A DNA stretch of 64,000 nucleotides from Corynebacterium yudongzhengii. GTDB lineage: Bacteria > Actinomycetota > Actinomycetes > Mycobacteriales > Mycobacteriaceae. Made by a program: the position numbers and the translations under genes. Shown piece after piece: positions 55,495-64,000 of the stretch; the first letter of the stretch is position 1; each line of letters opens with the position of its first letter. Under the pieces are notes generated by a model. It saw only the letters and a program-made list of their open reading frames with translations, did not search any database and had not been told where the DNA came from. Location: positions 1,054,001 through 1,118,000 of the forward strand of contig NZ_CP026947.1 in assembly GCF_003065405.1 (NCBI RefSeq). The letters are read 5' to 3'.

Positions 55495-58161
55495 GTGCAG
55501 ACTCACGAGATCCGCGACCGCTTCACTCAGCACTTCGTCGACGCAGGTCACACGGCCGTTCCCAGTGCCTCGCTGATCCTGGACGACCCCACCCTGCTGT
55601 TCGTGAACGCGGGCATGGTGCCCTTCAAGCCCTACTTCTTGGGCCAGCAGAATCCTCCGTTTGAGAACCGAACCGCCACCAGCATCCAGAAGTGCGTGCG
55701 CACCCTGGACATCGACGAGGTGGGCATCACCACCCGCCACAACACCTTCTTCCAGATGGCGGGCAACTTCTCCTTCGGCGGGTACTTCAAGGAAGGCGCC
55801 ATCCGCAACGCCTGGTCGCTTCTGACCAAGCCGGTCGCCGAGGGCGGCTTCGGGCTCGACCCTGAGCGCCTGTGGGTCACCGTGTACTTAGACGACGACG
55901 AGGCCGCCGACATCTGGGAGAACATCGTCGGCGTGCCCGCCGAGCGCATCCAGCGCATGGGCATGGAGGACAACTACTGGTCCATGGGCGTGCCCGGCCC
56001 GTGCGGTCCGTGCTCCGAAATCTACTACGACCGCGGCCCCGACTACGGCGCCGAGGGTGGGCCGGAGGCCGACGAGCACCGCTACATGGAGATCTGGAAC
56101 TTGGTCTTCATGCAATATGAGCGCGGCCCGAGCGATGAGAACGGCAACTTCGAGATCTTGGGCGAGCTGCCGCAGAAGAACATCGATACCGGCTTAGGCA
56201 TCGAGCGCGTCGCGTGCCTTTTGCAGGGCGTCGACAACGTCTACGAGACGGACCTTCTGCGCCCGGTCATCAACGTCGCCGAAGAGCTCACCGGCGCCAC
56301 CTACAACGAGAACCACGACAACGACGTGCGCTTCCGCGTCATCGCCGACCACACGCGCACCGCGATGATGCTGATCCTCGACGGCGTGACCCCGTCGAAC
56401 GAGGGCCGCGGCTACATCCTGCGCCGGCTCATGCGCCGCGTTATCCGCTCGGCCCGCCTGCTGGGCGCGGAAAGCAAGACCCTGGAGTCCTTCCTGGCCA
56501 CCGTGATGGACACCATGAGCCCGTCGTTCCCGGAGATCGAGGACAACCGCGACCGCATCCTGCGGGTTGCCGCCACCGAGGAGAAGGCATTTTTGCGCAC
56601 CCTCGAATCCGGCACCGAGCTCTTCGACCGCACCGCCGCCAGCATCAAGGAGGCCGGGAAGACCACCGTCGGCGGCCACCAGGCGTTCGAGCTGCACGAT
56701 ACCTATGGCTTCCCGATCGACCTCACCCTCGAGATGGCCGCCGAGGCCGGCCTCGAGGTGGACATGGATGGCTTCAACGCGGAGATGACCGCGCAGCGCG
56801 AGCGCGCCAAGGCCGACAACAAGGCGAAGAAGCACGGCCACGCCGACGAATCCGTCTACCGCCAGTGGGTCGATGACAACCCGACCGAGTTTCTGGGCTA
56901 TGAGCAGCTCACTGCCGATGCCACCGTCTTGGGCCTGGTGCGCGGCGGCCAGTCGGTGACCACCGCTAAAGCCGGCGATGAGATCGAGGTCATCCTCGAC
57001 GTCACTCCGCTGTATGCGGAATCCGGCGGCCAGCTCGCCGACCGCGGCCGGCTGGTGGCCGGCGATACGGTGATCGAGGTCAAGGATGTGCAGAAGATCG
57101 CCAAGCGCGTGTTCGTGCACAAGGCCACGGTGGTCTCCGGTGGGGTAGAGCTCGGGATGTCGGTTAAGGCGGAGGTCGACGAGACCTGGCGCCACGGCGC
57201 CCGCCAGGCGCACACCGCCACCCACCTCATCCACGGCGCGCTGCGCCAGGTGCTGGGGCCCACCGCCGTGCAGGCCGGCTCGCTCAACCGCCCCGGCTAC
57301 CTGCGCTTCGACTTCAACTACACCGAGCAGCTCAGCGACGAGCAGCTCGAGGAGATCGCCCTGATCGCCAACCAGGTCGTCGACGCCGATTACCCGGTCA
57401 ACACCGTCGAGACGACCCTCGACGAGGCGAAGGCCATGGGCGCGCTGGCCCTGTTCGGCGAGAACTACGGGGACAACGTCCGCGTCGTCGAGGTCGCCGG
57501 GCCTTTTTCCACCGAGCTCTGCGGCGGCACCCACGTGGCGTCCTCGGCGCAGATCGGCCCGGTGGCGGTGCTCGGCGAGTCCTCGGTCGGCTCCGGGGCA
57601 CGCCGCATCGAGGCCTACTCCGGCATGGACGCCTTCCGCTATTACTCCCGCGAGGCCGCGCTGGTCTCCGGGGTGGCCAGCACCTTAAAGGCCAAGAGCG
57701 ACGACTTGCCCGCGCGCATCAGCCAGCTCACCGAGCGCCTCAAGGCTGCGGAGAAGGAGATCGCCGCGCTGCACCAGCAGCAGCTCATGTCGAACACCGC
57801 GGCGCTTGTCGACGAAGCGGAAACCCTCGGCGATGTCACCGTGCTCATCCGCCAGCTCCCGGACGGGGTCACCGGTGGCGATCTGCGGACCGTCGGCAGT
57901 GATCTGCGCGGCAAACTCGCCGGCCGCCCGGCCGTGGTGGTGCTCGCCTCCCGCAACGACGCCAAACTGCCGTTTGTGGTGGCCGCGACCGCCGAGGCGG
58001 TGGATATGGGCGTGAAAGCCGGCGATCTGGTGAAGACGTTCGGCGAGTACGTCGACGGCCGCGGCGGCGGCAAGCCGGACATGGCGCAGGGCTCGGGCGC
58101 CACCCCGGAAGGCGCCGAGGCCGGTTTCCGCGCCGTGAAAGATGCCCTGGGTGGACTCTGA
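55495..58161 (+). CDS. alaS: Alanyl-tRNA synthetase
   Basis: An 888-aa class II synthetase. The catalytic domain has [42 protein letters not shown] and GLGIERVA. The editing domain has the zinc site [11 protein letters not shown] and CGGTHV. The C-Ala domain ends with [18 protein letters not shown] start after GGAGGAA. First gene of the conserved alaS-ruvX-mltG-aro cluster. Confidence 0.97.
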   Translation: MQTHEIRDRFTQHFVDAGHTAVPSASLILDDPTLLFVNAGMVPFKPYFLGQQNPPFENRTATSIQKCVRTLDIDEVGITTRHNTFFQMAGNFSFGGYFKEGAIRNAWSLLTKPVAEGGFGLDPERLWVTVYLDDDEAADIWENIVGVPAERIQRMGMEDNYWSMGVPGPCGPCSEIYYDRGPDYGAEGGPEADEHRYMEIWNLVFMQYERGPSDENGNFEILGELPQKNIDTGLGIERVACLLQGVDNVYETDLLRPVINVAEELTGATYNENHDNDVRFRVIADHTRTAMMLILDGVTPSNEGRGYILRRLMRRVIRSARLLGAESKTLESFLATVMDTMSPSFPEIEDNRDRILRVAATEEKAFLRTLESGTELFDRTAASIKEAGKTTVGGHQAFELHDTYGFPIDLTLEMAAEAGLEVDMDGFNAEMTAQRERAKADNKAKKHGHADESVYRQWVDDNPTEFLGYEQLTADATVLGLVRGGQSVTTAKAGDEIEVILDVTPLYAESGGQLADRGRLVAGDTVIEVKDVQKIAKRVFVHKATVVSGGVELGMSVKAEVDETWRHGARQAHTATHLIHGALRQVLGPTAVQAGSLNRPGYLRFDFNYTEQLSDEQLEEIALIANQVVDADYPVNTVETTLDEAKAMGALALFGENYGDNVRVVEVAGPFSTELCGGTHVASSAQIGPVAVLGESSVGSGARRIEAYSGMDAFRYYSREAALVSGVASTLKAKSDDLPARISQLTERLKAAEKEIAALHQQQLMSNTAALVDEAETLGDVTVLIRQLPDGVTGGDLRTVGSDLRGKLAGRPAVVVLASRNDAKLPFVVAATAEAVDMGVKAGDLVKTFGEYVDGRGGGKPDMAQGSGATPEGAEAGFRAVKDALGGL

Positions 58162-58294
58162 GGTAACCTTTCGCATACGGTAATGTCACGGAAGTGTCAC
58201 AGACACGCCGCGTAGGGTCCCTTAATCTTTTCCTAGGGACGCTACATTGGCTCATGTCCGACGACTTATCTGTATCGATCACGAGAGGACCTGC

Positions 58295-58822
58295 ATGCCC
58301 ACTCCGGACACCCCGGGTCTCGAGGACCCGGGCCGCGGCCGCCGCATCGGCATCGATGTCGGCACCGTACGTATCGGTGTGGCATCCTCGGACCGCGACG
58401 CCCGCCTGGCCACGCCGGTGGCCACCGTGCGCCGGGAGACGGGCTTCAAGGATCGGGATAAAGCGGATATTGATCAGCTGATTCAGATCATCGAGGACTA
58501 CGAGGCTGTCGAGGTCGTCGTGGGGCTGCCTCGAGATCTGAAGGGCAACGGCTCGCGCAGCGCCAAGCACGCCAAGGAGATCGCCTTCCGTATCCGGCGG
58601 CGTTTGAAACGCGCGGGCAGCGACGTTCCGGTCCGCTTCGCCGACGAGCGGCTGACCACGGTGGTGGCCACCACCGCGCTACGCTCGTCCGGGGTCAGCG
58701 CAAAGGCCGGCCGTGGGGTCATCGACCAGGCCGCCGCAGTAGAGATCTTGCAGTCTTGGCTGGATGCCCGCAGCAACTACCTCGACCGGAACGAGAACGA
58801 CCCAATCGACAGTGAGGTGTAG
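58295..58822 (+). CDS. ruvX: Putative pre-16S rRNA nuclease RuvX/YqgF
   Basis: A 175-aa RNase H-fold protein. Motifs: [12 protein letters not shown] with the first catalytic Asp, [25 protein letters not shown] and [14 protein letters not shown]. YqgF trims the 5' end of pre-16S rRNA in E. coli; a role in Holliday junction resolution has also been proposed. ATG 58295 follows GAGAGGACC. Confidence 0.93.
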   Translation: MPTPDTPGLEDPGRGRRIGIDVGTVRIGVASSDRDARLATPVATVRRETGFKDRDKADIDQLIQIIEDYEAVEVVVGLPRDLKGNGSRSAKHAKEIAFRIRRRLKRAGSDVPVRFADERLTTVVATTALRSSGVSAKAGRGVIDQAAAVEILQSWLDARSNYLDRNENDPIDSEV

Positions 58823-58828
58823 CAGGCA

Positions 58829-60034
58829 ATGACCAAGCCCGCCCGCAACCGGGGCTTCCAACGGCGCATGGAGCCGAAATACGTCAAGCGGCGCCAACGC
58901 GGCCTGGCCGTCCTGATCGCCTCGTTCGTCCTGCTTATCGGAGCGGTGGTGTGGATCGCAGTGCAGCTCTCCGGAAACGCCAACAACCCGCAGGCCCAGG
59001 TCAACGACTACGAGGGCACTGGCAATGGCGTCCAGCAGCTCGTCGAGATCCCCGAGGGCGCGGCCCTGGCTCAGCTCGGCCCGGAGCTTGAAGAACGTGA
59101 CATCGTCGCCTCCGACAGCGCCTTCCAGACCGCGGCGGCCAACAACCCGGCGGCCGGCAACATCCAGCCCGGCTTCTACCGCCTCGAAGAGCAGATGAGC
59201 GCCTCGGCTGCCGTCGACGCGCTCACCAACCCGGATAACCAGGTCGACCTGCTCGACGTGCACGGCGGCGCGACCCTGATGGACGTGGTCGTCGTCGGGG
59301 GAGAGACGCGCCAAGGCATCTACTCGCAGATCGCCGCGGTCTCCTCACAGGGTAGCGCCGACGGCAGCGGGGTCACCGTCCAGGAGCTCCACGAGGTCGC
59401 CGCGAACGTCGACCCGGGGGAGCTCGGCGCCCCGGAGTGGGCCTTAGACCGCGTGCGCGAGCGCGGCAACGACCCGCGCCGCCTCGAGGGCCTGATCGCC
59501 CCGGGCCAGTACGTCGTCGATCCCTCTAAGTCCGCGCAGGAGGTCTTGACCGACCTCGTCAGCCGCTCGACGAAGCTCTACAACGAGACCAACATCGAAG
59601 AGCGCGCCGGCGCCCTCAACCTGTCCGCCTATGACCTGCTCACCGCGGCCTCGCTCATCGAGCGCGAGGCGCCGGCCGGCGAGTTCGACAAGGTGGCCCG
59701 CGTGATCCTCAACCGGCTTGAGGAGCCGATGCGTCTCGAGTTCGACTCGACGGTCAACTACGGGCTCGACGACGTCGAGGTCGCCACCACCGACGAGGAC
59801 CGCGCCGAGGTCACCCCGTGGAACACCTACGCGATGGACGGGCTCCCGCAGACCCCGATCGCCTCGCCGAGCGTCGAGGCCATCGAGGCCATGGAGAACC
59901 CGGCCGAGGGCAATTGGCTCTTCTTCGTCACGGTTGACGAGGATGGCACCACGGTGTTCAACGACACCTTCGAAGAGCACCTCGCCGACGTCCAGCGCTC
60001 CGCGGACAGCGGCGTCCTCGACTCCAACCGCTAG
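58829..60034 (+). CDS. mltG: Endolytic murein transglycosylase MltG
   Basis: A 401-aa inner-membrane lytic transglycosylase that cuts nascent peptidoglycan strands. A basic N-terminus (RRMEPKYVKRRQRG) precedes one helix (LAVLIASFVLLIGAVVWIAVQL) and a LysM-like region (LVEIPEGAALAQLGPELEE). The YceG domain carries the catalytic Glu in LLTAASLIEREA and later SPSVEAIEAMENP. It starts six bases after ruvX. Confidence 0.95.
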   Translation: MTKPARNRGFQRRMEPKYVKRRQRGLAVLIASFVLLIGAVVWIAVQLSGNANNPQAQVNDYEGTGNGVQQLVEIPEGAALAQLGPELEERDIVASDSAFQTAAANNPAAGNIQPGFYRLEEQMSASAAVDALTNPDNQVDLLDVHGGATLMDVVVVGGETRQGIYSQIAAVSSQGSADGSGVTVQELHEVAANVDPGELGAPEWALDRVRERGNDPRRLEGLIAPGQYVVDPSKSAQEVLTDLVSRSTKLYNETNIEERAGALNLSAYDLLTAASLIEREAPAGEFDKVARVILNRLEEPMRLEFDSTVNYGLDDVEVATTDEDRAEVTPWNTYAMDGLPQTPIASPSVEAIEAMENPAEGNWLFFVTVDEDGTTVFNDTFEEHLADVQRSADSGVLDSNR

Positions 60035-60047
60035 AAGTAGGTAGACA

Positions 60048-60863
60048 GTGACGATCACTCACCGCGCAGCGGTCCTCGGCAACCCAGTTGAGCACTCGCG
60101 CTCGCCGATCATGCACAACGCCGGCTACGCCGCCTTAGGCCTTAACGACTGGGAGTACACCCGCATCACCACGGACGCCGAGGACGTGGCCCGCATCGTG
60201 GGCGAGGCCGACGAGAGCTACGCCGGCTTCTCCGTGACCATGCCCGGCAAGTTCGCCGCCCTCGAGGTGGCCGACAGCCTCTCCGAGCGCGCCGAGCTCA
60301 TCGGCGCGGCGAATACCTTGGTGCGCACCGGGGCTGGCTGGCATGCGGATAACACCGACTGCGTCGGCGTGCTCGGCGCACTCGGAGAGCTTTTCGACGG
60401 CGCCACCGTCGCCGCCGCCGTCCTTTTAGGCTCCGGCGGTACCGCGCGCCCGGCGCTGTGGGCACTCGCCAAGATCGGCGTATCCGAGGTCACCGTGGTC
60501 AACCGCAGCGATCGCTCGGAGGCGCTCGCCGATCTCGTCGACGCTGTCGGCCTCGAGGTCACCTTCTCTACCTACGACACCGACCTCCAGGCGTTGACGC
60601 GTCAGGCGGACGTGGTGGTCTCCACCGTGCCCTCGGCCGCGCTCGATGGGCGCGAGCAGGCCTTAGGGCATGCGCCGGTACTCGATGTCATCTATGATCC
60701 CTGGCCCACGCCGCTGACCACCCAGGCGGCGGCCAACGGCTATAGCACAGTCGGCGGGCACGTGATGCTCGCTCACCAGGCTTATCCACAGTTTGAGGCT
60801 TTTACAGGTCACAGTGCCCCGCGTCCACAGATGTGGGACGCTTTGGTGAACTCCCTGCGCTAA
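60048..60863 (+). CDS. aroE: Shikimate dehydrogenase
   Basis: A 271-aa NADP-dependent enzyme of the shikimate pathway, reducing 3-dehydroshikimate. LGNPVEHSRSPIMHNAGY binds shikimate, the catalytic Lys is in VTMPGKFAAL, the second catalytic residue is the Asp of NTDCVG, and LLGSGGTARPALWAL is a variant of the dinucleotide loop. GTG start. Part of the aroE-aroC-aroK-aroB run. Confidence 0.94.
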   Translation: MTITHRAAVLGNPVEHSRSPIMHNAGYAALGLNDWEYTRITTDAEDVARIVGEADESYAGFSVTMPGKFAALEVADSLSERAELIGAANTLVRTGAGWHADNTDCVGVLGALGELFDGATVAAAVLLGSGGTARPALWALAKIGVSEVTVVNRSDRSEALADLVDAVGLEVTFSTYDTDLQALTRQADVVVSTVPSAALDGREQALGHAPVLDVIYDPWPTPLTTQAAANGYSTVGGHVMLAHQAYPQFEAFTGHSAPRPQMWDALVNSLR

Positions 60864-60873
60864 CGTTGTCCCC

Positions 60874-61278
60874 GTGGGGGGAATTCTTCTGGTTGCCGTG
60901 CTTGCGGCCTGGTCAGTTGTGTTGTGCTTGACCGATATGCGCCACCGGCGCCTGCCGGATCCTTTGACGCTTCCGCCGGGGGTGGCAGCCATCGCGGTCT
61001 CGGCGGTGTTGGACGTGGAGGTGACCGCTACGGGGGTGGTCTGGCCGGCGCTGTATCTGCTGATGGGTCTTATCGGCGGCGGGATCGGGGGAGGCGATCT
61101 CAAGCTCGCGGTGCCTCTGGGGATCCTCGTGGCTGCGATCGGCGGTCTGCCCGCGGTGCTCACGGCGATCGTCGCTGCCGGGCTTATCAGCACGCTCACG
61201 GCGTGGCGCAGCGGAACCACACCGCACGGCCCGGCGATGATCCTCGCTACCGCGGGGTGTGCTGTGGGGTTCTCATAA
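60874..61278 (+). CDS. Minimal A24-family prepilin peptidase-like protein
   Basis: A 134-aa membrane protein with four or so helices. The two aspartates of the A24 (type IV prepilin peptidase) family are visible: [16 protein letters not shown] near residue 20 and [11 protein letters not shown] near residue 65. It lacks the N-terminal methylase domain of PilD. It sits inside the aro cluster, as in other actinobacteria. Whether it processes pilin-like proteins here is unknown; no pilin genes are in the window. Confidence 0.85.
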   Translation: MGGILLVAVLAAWSVVLCLTDMRHRRLPDPLTLPPGVAAIAVSAVLDVEVTATGVVWPALYLLMGLIGGGIGGGDLKLAVPLGILVAAIGGLPAVLTAIVAAGLISTLTAWRSGTTPHGPAMILATAGCAVGFS

Positions 61279-61321
61279 TGCTCGATACCCCGCTTATACC
61301 CCCTTGTGCGATAATGCCTCC

Positions 61322-62533
61322 ATGCTTCGTTGGACTACAGCCGGAGAATCACACGGTCAGGGTCTAGTGGCCCTCATGGAACACATGCCCGCAGGCGTGC
61401 CTATCACCGCAGAAGAGATCGCCACCCAGCTGTCTCGCCGCCGTTTGGGATATGGCCGCGGCGCGCGCATGAAGTTCGAGGCCGACGAACTCACCCTGCT
61501 CACCGGCATCCGCCACGGGCGTACCCTCGGCAGCCCGATCTCTATTCTGATCGGCAACACCGAGTGGCCGAAGTGGACCACGATCATGTCGCCGCACCCG
61601 CTGGATATGGACGACCCGGAGGTCGCCAATGCCATGGAGTCCGGCCGCGGTGCGAAGCTCACCCGCCCGCGCCCGGGGCACGCTGACTTCGCCGGCATGA
61701 TCAAGTACGACACCGACGAGGCCCGCCCCATCCTCGAGCGCTCCTCGGCGCGCGAGACCGCCGCCCGCGTGGCGGTGGGCACCGTCGCCCGTAACTTCCT
61801 GCGCGAGACCCTCGGCGTCGAGGTGCTCTCGCATGTGATCTCGATCGGTGCGTCCACGCCTTATGAAGGACCGGCGCCGTCGGCAAGCGATAGTGCAGCG
61901 ATCGACGAGAACCCCACCCGCGCCTTCGGTAAGGAAGCCGGCGAGTCCATGGTCGCGGAGATCGATGCCGCGAAGAAGGCCGGCGATACCCTCGGCGGAA
62001 TCGTCGAGGTGGTGGTGGAGGGCCTGCCGATCGGGCTGGGCTCGCACATCTCCGGCGAGGATCGTCTCGACGCGCAGCTCGCCGCCGCGTTGATGAGCAT
62101 CCAGGCGATCAAGGGCGTCGAGATCGGCGACGGCTTCGAGGAAGCACGCCGGCGCGGCTCGGCCGCCCACGACGAGATGGTGCGTAGCGACGACGGCGTC
62201 GAGCGTCTCACCAACCGCGCCGGCGGTCTGGAAGGCGGCATGACCAACGGGGAGATCCTGCGGGTGCGGGCGGCGATGAAGCCGATTTCCACCGTGCCCC
62301 GGGCACTGAAGACTGTGGACATGGCCGATGGCTCCGCGGCGACCGGCATCCACCAGCGCTCCGATGTGTGCGCGGTGCCGGCCGCCGGTGTGGTCGCCGA
62401 GGCGATGGTCGCGCTCGTGCTCGCGCGGGCGGTACTGAATAAGTTTGGCGGTGACTCCCTGACTGAGACCCGTCGTAATATCGAGGCATACCTGGACTAC
62501 GTGGATAAGCGTCTGCAGTTTGGAGGTCACTAA
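61322..62533 (+). CDS. aroC: Chorismate synthase
   Basis: A 403-aa FMN-dependent enzyme that makes chorismate from EPSP. Signatures: [11 protein letters not shown] near the start, [40 protein letters not shown], and [17 protein letters not shown]. The ATG at 61322 matches the family start; upstream in-frame codons are not conserved. Confidence 0.97.
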   Translation: MLRWTTAGESHGQGLVALMEHMPAGVPITAEEIATQLSRRRLGYGRGARMKFEADELTLLTGIRHGRTLGSPISILIGNTEWPKWTTIMSPHPLDMDDPEVANAMESGRGAKLTRPRPGHADFAGMIKYDTDEARPILERSSARETAARVAVGTVARNFLRETLGVEVLSHVISIGASTPYEGPAPSASDSAAIDENPTRAFGKEAGESMVAEIDAAKKAGDTLGGIVEVVVEGLPIGLGSHISGEDRLDAQLAAALMSIQAIKGVEIGDGFEEARRRGSAAHDEMVRSDDGVERLTNRAGGLEGGMTNGEILRVRAAMKPISTVPRALKTVDMADGSAATGIHQRSDVCAVPAAGVVAEAMVALVLARAVLNKFGGDSLTETRRNIEAYLDYVDKRLQFGGH

Positions 62534-63052
62534 GTGGTCAGCCACACCCATCCTCGGGCCGTGCTCGTGGGCCCGCCCGGAGCCGGGAAGTCCACCATCG
62601 GGCGGCGTCTGGCCCGGGCGCTGAACCTCCCGCTCGTCGACTCCGATGAGCTTCTCGAACAGCAAGAGAACAAGCCCTGCGGCGAGATCTTCTCGACACT
62701 CGGCGAGCCGGCTTTCCGCGAACTCGAGGCCGAAGCCGTGGCGCGGGCACTGTCCACCGGCGGAGTGGTGAGCCTCGGCGGGGGTGCCGTCATCACCGAA
62801 TCCACCCGCAGCCTGCTCATGCAGCACACCGTCGTCTGGCTGGACGTCAGCGTCGACGAAGGCGTGCGCCGCACCCAGGACGCCGGCACCCGGCCGGTCT
62901 TGGAGGCGGAAGACCCGCGCGAGCACTACGCGCAGCTTCTGGCCTCCCGCGAGGAGTACTACCGCGAGGTCGCCGATTACCGGGTGCGTTCCGACGGCAA
63001 GTCGCCGCAGAGCATCGTCGCCGACATCTTAAGTTTCTTGGAAGCCCTGTAG
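62534..63052 (+). CDS. aroK: Shikimate kinase
   Basis: A 172-aa P-loop kinase phosphorylating shikimate at O3. Walker A is [11 protein letters not shown], the shikimate-binding Asp is in LVDSDELLE, and GGGAV and the LID Arg region ([22 protein letters not shown]) follow. GTG start directly after aroC. Confidence 0.95.
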   Translation: MVSHTHPRAVLVGPPGAGKSTIGRRLARALNLPLVDSDELLEQQENKPCGEIFSTLGEPAFRELEAEAVARALSTGGVVSLGGGAVITESTRSLLMQHTVVWLDVSVDEGVRRTQDAGTRPVLEAEDPREHYAQLLASREEYYREVADYRVRSDGKSPQSIVADILSFLEAL

Positions 63053-63059
63053 GAGAATC

Positions 63060-64000
63060 GTGAGCACCATTACCGTCAACGGCCCGCGGCCCTATGACGT
63101 GACCGTCGGTCACGCGCTCGATGGCGCGATCGCCGCGCAGGTCGCCACCCACGGCGCCCGCCAGGTCGCGCTCATCCACCAGCCCCCGCTGGCTGACGTC
63201 GCAGCCCTCATCGCGGAGAAGATCGACGCGCGCGTCCACCTCATCGCGGTGCCGGATGCCGAAAGCGGCAAGACCTTAGAGGTCGCCGGCAGGATCTGGG
63301 ACCAGCTCGGCGAGGCGGCGTTCGGGCGCCGGGATCTCGTCATCGGGCTCGGCGGGGGAGCGGCCACCGATTTGGCCGGTTTCGTCGCGGCGGCCTGGAT
63401 GCGCGGCGTCGACGTCATCCAGGTGCCCACGACCCTGTTGGCGATGGTGGATGCGGCCGTCGGCGGCAAGACCGGCATCAACACCGCGGCCGGCAAGAAC
63501 CTGGTGGGCGCCTTCCACGAGCCGCTGGCCGTCTACATCGACTTAGAGCGCCTGCGGACCCTGCCGCAGCGCGACATCATCGCCGGCTCGGCGGAGATCA
63601 TTAAGACCGGCTTCATCGCCGACGAGGAGATCCTCGCCCTCTACGAGCGTGACGCTGCCGCCTGCCTCGAGCCGAACGAGATCATGACCGAGCTGATCAC
63701 CCGCAGCGTGGCGGTAAAGGCGGAGGTCGTCGGCAACGACCTGAAAGAGGCCGGCCTGCGTGAGATCCTCAACTACGGCCACACCTTCGGCCATGCCGTG
63801 GAGCAATATGAAAACTACGCCTGGCGCCACGGCGATGCGGTGGCTGTCGGCATGATGTTCATCGCCCAGCTCGCCTGCGACCGCGGGCTCATCGACGAGG
63901 ATCTGCGCGAGCGCCACCGCAAAATCCTGACCTCGGTCGGCCTGCCCATCAGCTACGCAGCTGGGCGTTTCGATGAGCTCTACGACGTCATGACCCGAGA
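63060..64000 (+). CDS. aroB: 3-Dehydroquinate synthase, cut by the window end
   Basis: At least 313 codons of an NAD- and Zn-dependent enzyme converting DAHP to 3-dehydroquinate. [60 protein letters not shown] and [11 protein letters not shown] (Zn ligands) are all present. GTG 63060 has AGGAG seven bases upstream. The C-terminus lies beyond the window. Confidence 0.96.
   Translation, partial: MSTITVNGPRPYDVTVGHALDGAIAAQVATHGARQVALIHQPPLADVAALIAEKIDARVHLIAVPDAESGKTLEVAGRIWDQLGEAAFGRRDLVIGLGGGAATDLAGFVAAAWMRGVDVIQVPTTLLAMVDAAVGGKTGINTAAGKNLVGAFHEPLAVYIDLERLRTLPQRDIIAGSAEIIKTGFIADEEILALYERDAAACLEPNEIMTELITRSVAVKAEVVGNDLKEAGLREILNYGHTFGHAVEQYENYAWRHGDAVAVGMMFIAQLACDRGLIDEDLRERHRKILTSVGLPISYAAGRFDELYDVMTR

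Overview
The window is a piece of a high-GC actinobacterial chromosome, almost certainly Corynebacterium or a close mycolic-acid relative. The evidence is the arabinogalactan enzyme AftC, a complete PIM set (PgsA, PIM acyltransferase, PimA), actinobacterial marker families (DUF3093, DUF4193, DUF3710, DUF3159, DUF3000), actinobacterial HemQ, and gene orders that recall the Mycobacterium tuberculosis suhB-dut-dxs-hemQ-aftC and thrS-pimA-ruvCAB stretches. I cannot name the species from sequence alone.

Layout. 1-11.4 kb holds core genes: nucleotide, RNA, isoprenoid, heme and cell-wall functions. 11.35-12.2 kb is a tRNA cluster with a perfect 175-bp duplication of a Gly-Val tRNA pair, plus a lone tRNA-Val(CAC). 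12.3-14.7 kb is a copper/heme-peroxidase operon (CopC, PCuAC, Tat-exported DyP). 14.8-20.5 kb is the thrS-HIT-pgsA-acyltransferase-pimA operon. 20.5-21.8 kb is a decayed MuF-EndoU toxin with a probable immunity-gene remnant. 22.0-24.15 kb is tesB split by a complete IS3-family element with a 3-bp target duplication. 24.2-37.2 kb is core again: yebC, ruvCAB, yajC-secDF, a solute-binding lipoprotein, apt, rel, and an exported 5'-nucleotidase.

37.3-43.0 kb is the accessory island. It starts with about 1.5 kb of non-coding DNA dense in one palindrome family, TAYGC-NNNN-GCRTA, whose 4-bp core is usually itself a palindrome (CATG, GGCC or ACGT). A dead IS256-family copy with an 8-bp target duplication follows. 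Then come a DUF3558-type lipoprotein gene overlapping a 626-aa PPE/ESX-like gene, and two more palindromes directly after it. With the IS256 copy removed on paper, the palindromes bracket this two-gene unit closely on both sides. I found no family or system name for the motif, and it is the best candidate here for something undescribed.

43.1-64 kb returns to core genes: a small secreted protein with a ribosome-site hairpin, a membrane cyclophilin, a single-cysteine Tpx, hisS, sdaA with a flavin oxidoreductase pair, aspS, rarA, alaS, ruvX, mltG and the aromatic cluster aroE-(A24 peptidase)-aroC-aroK-aroB, which runs off the window end.
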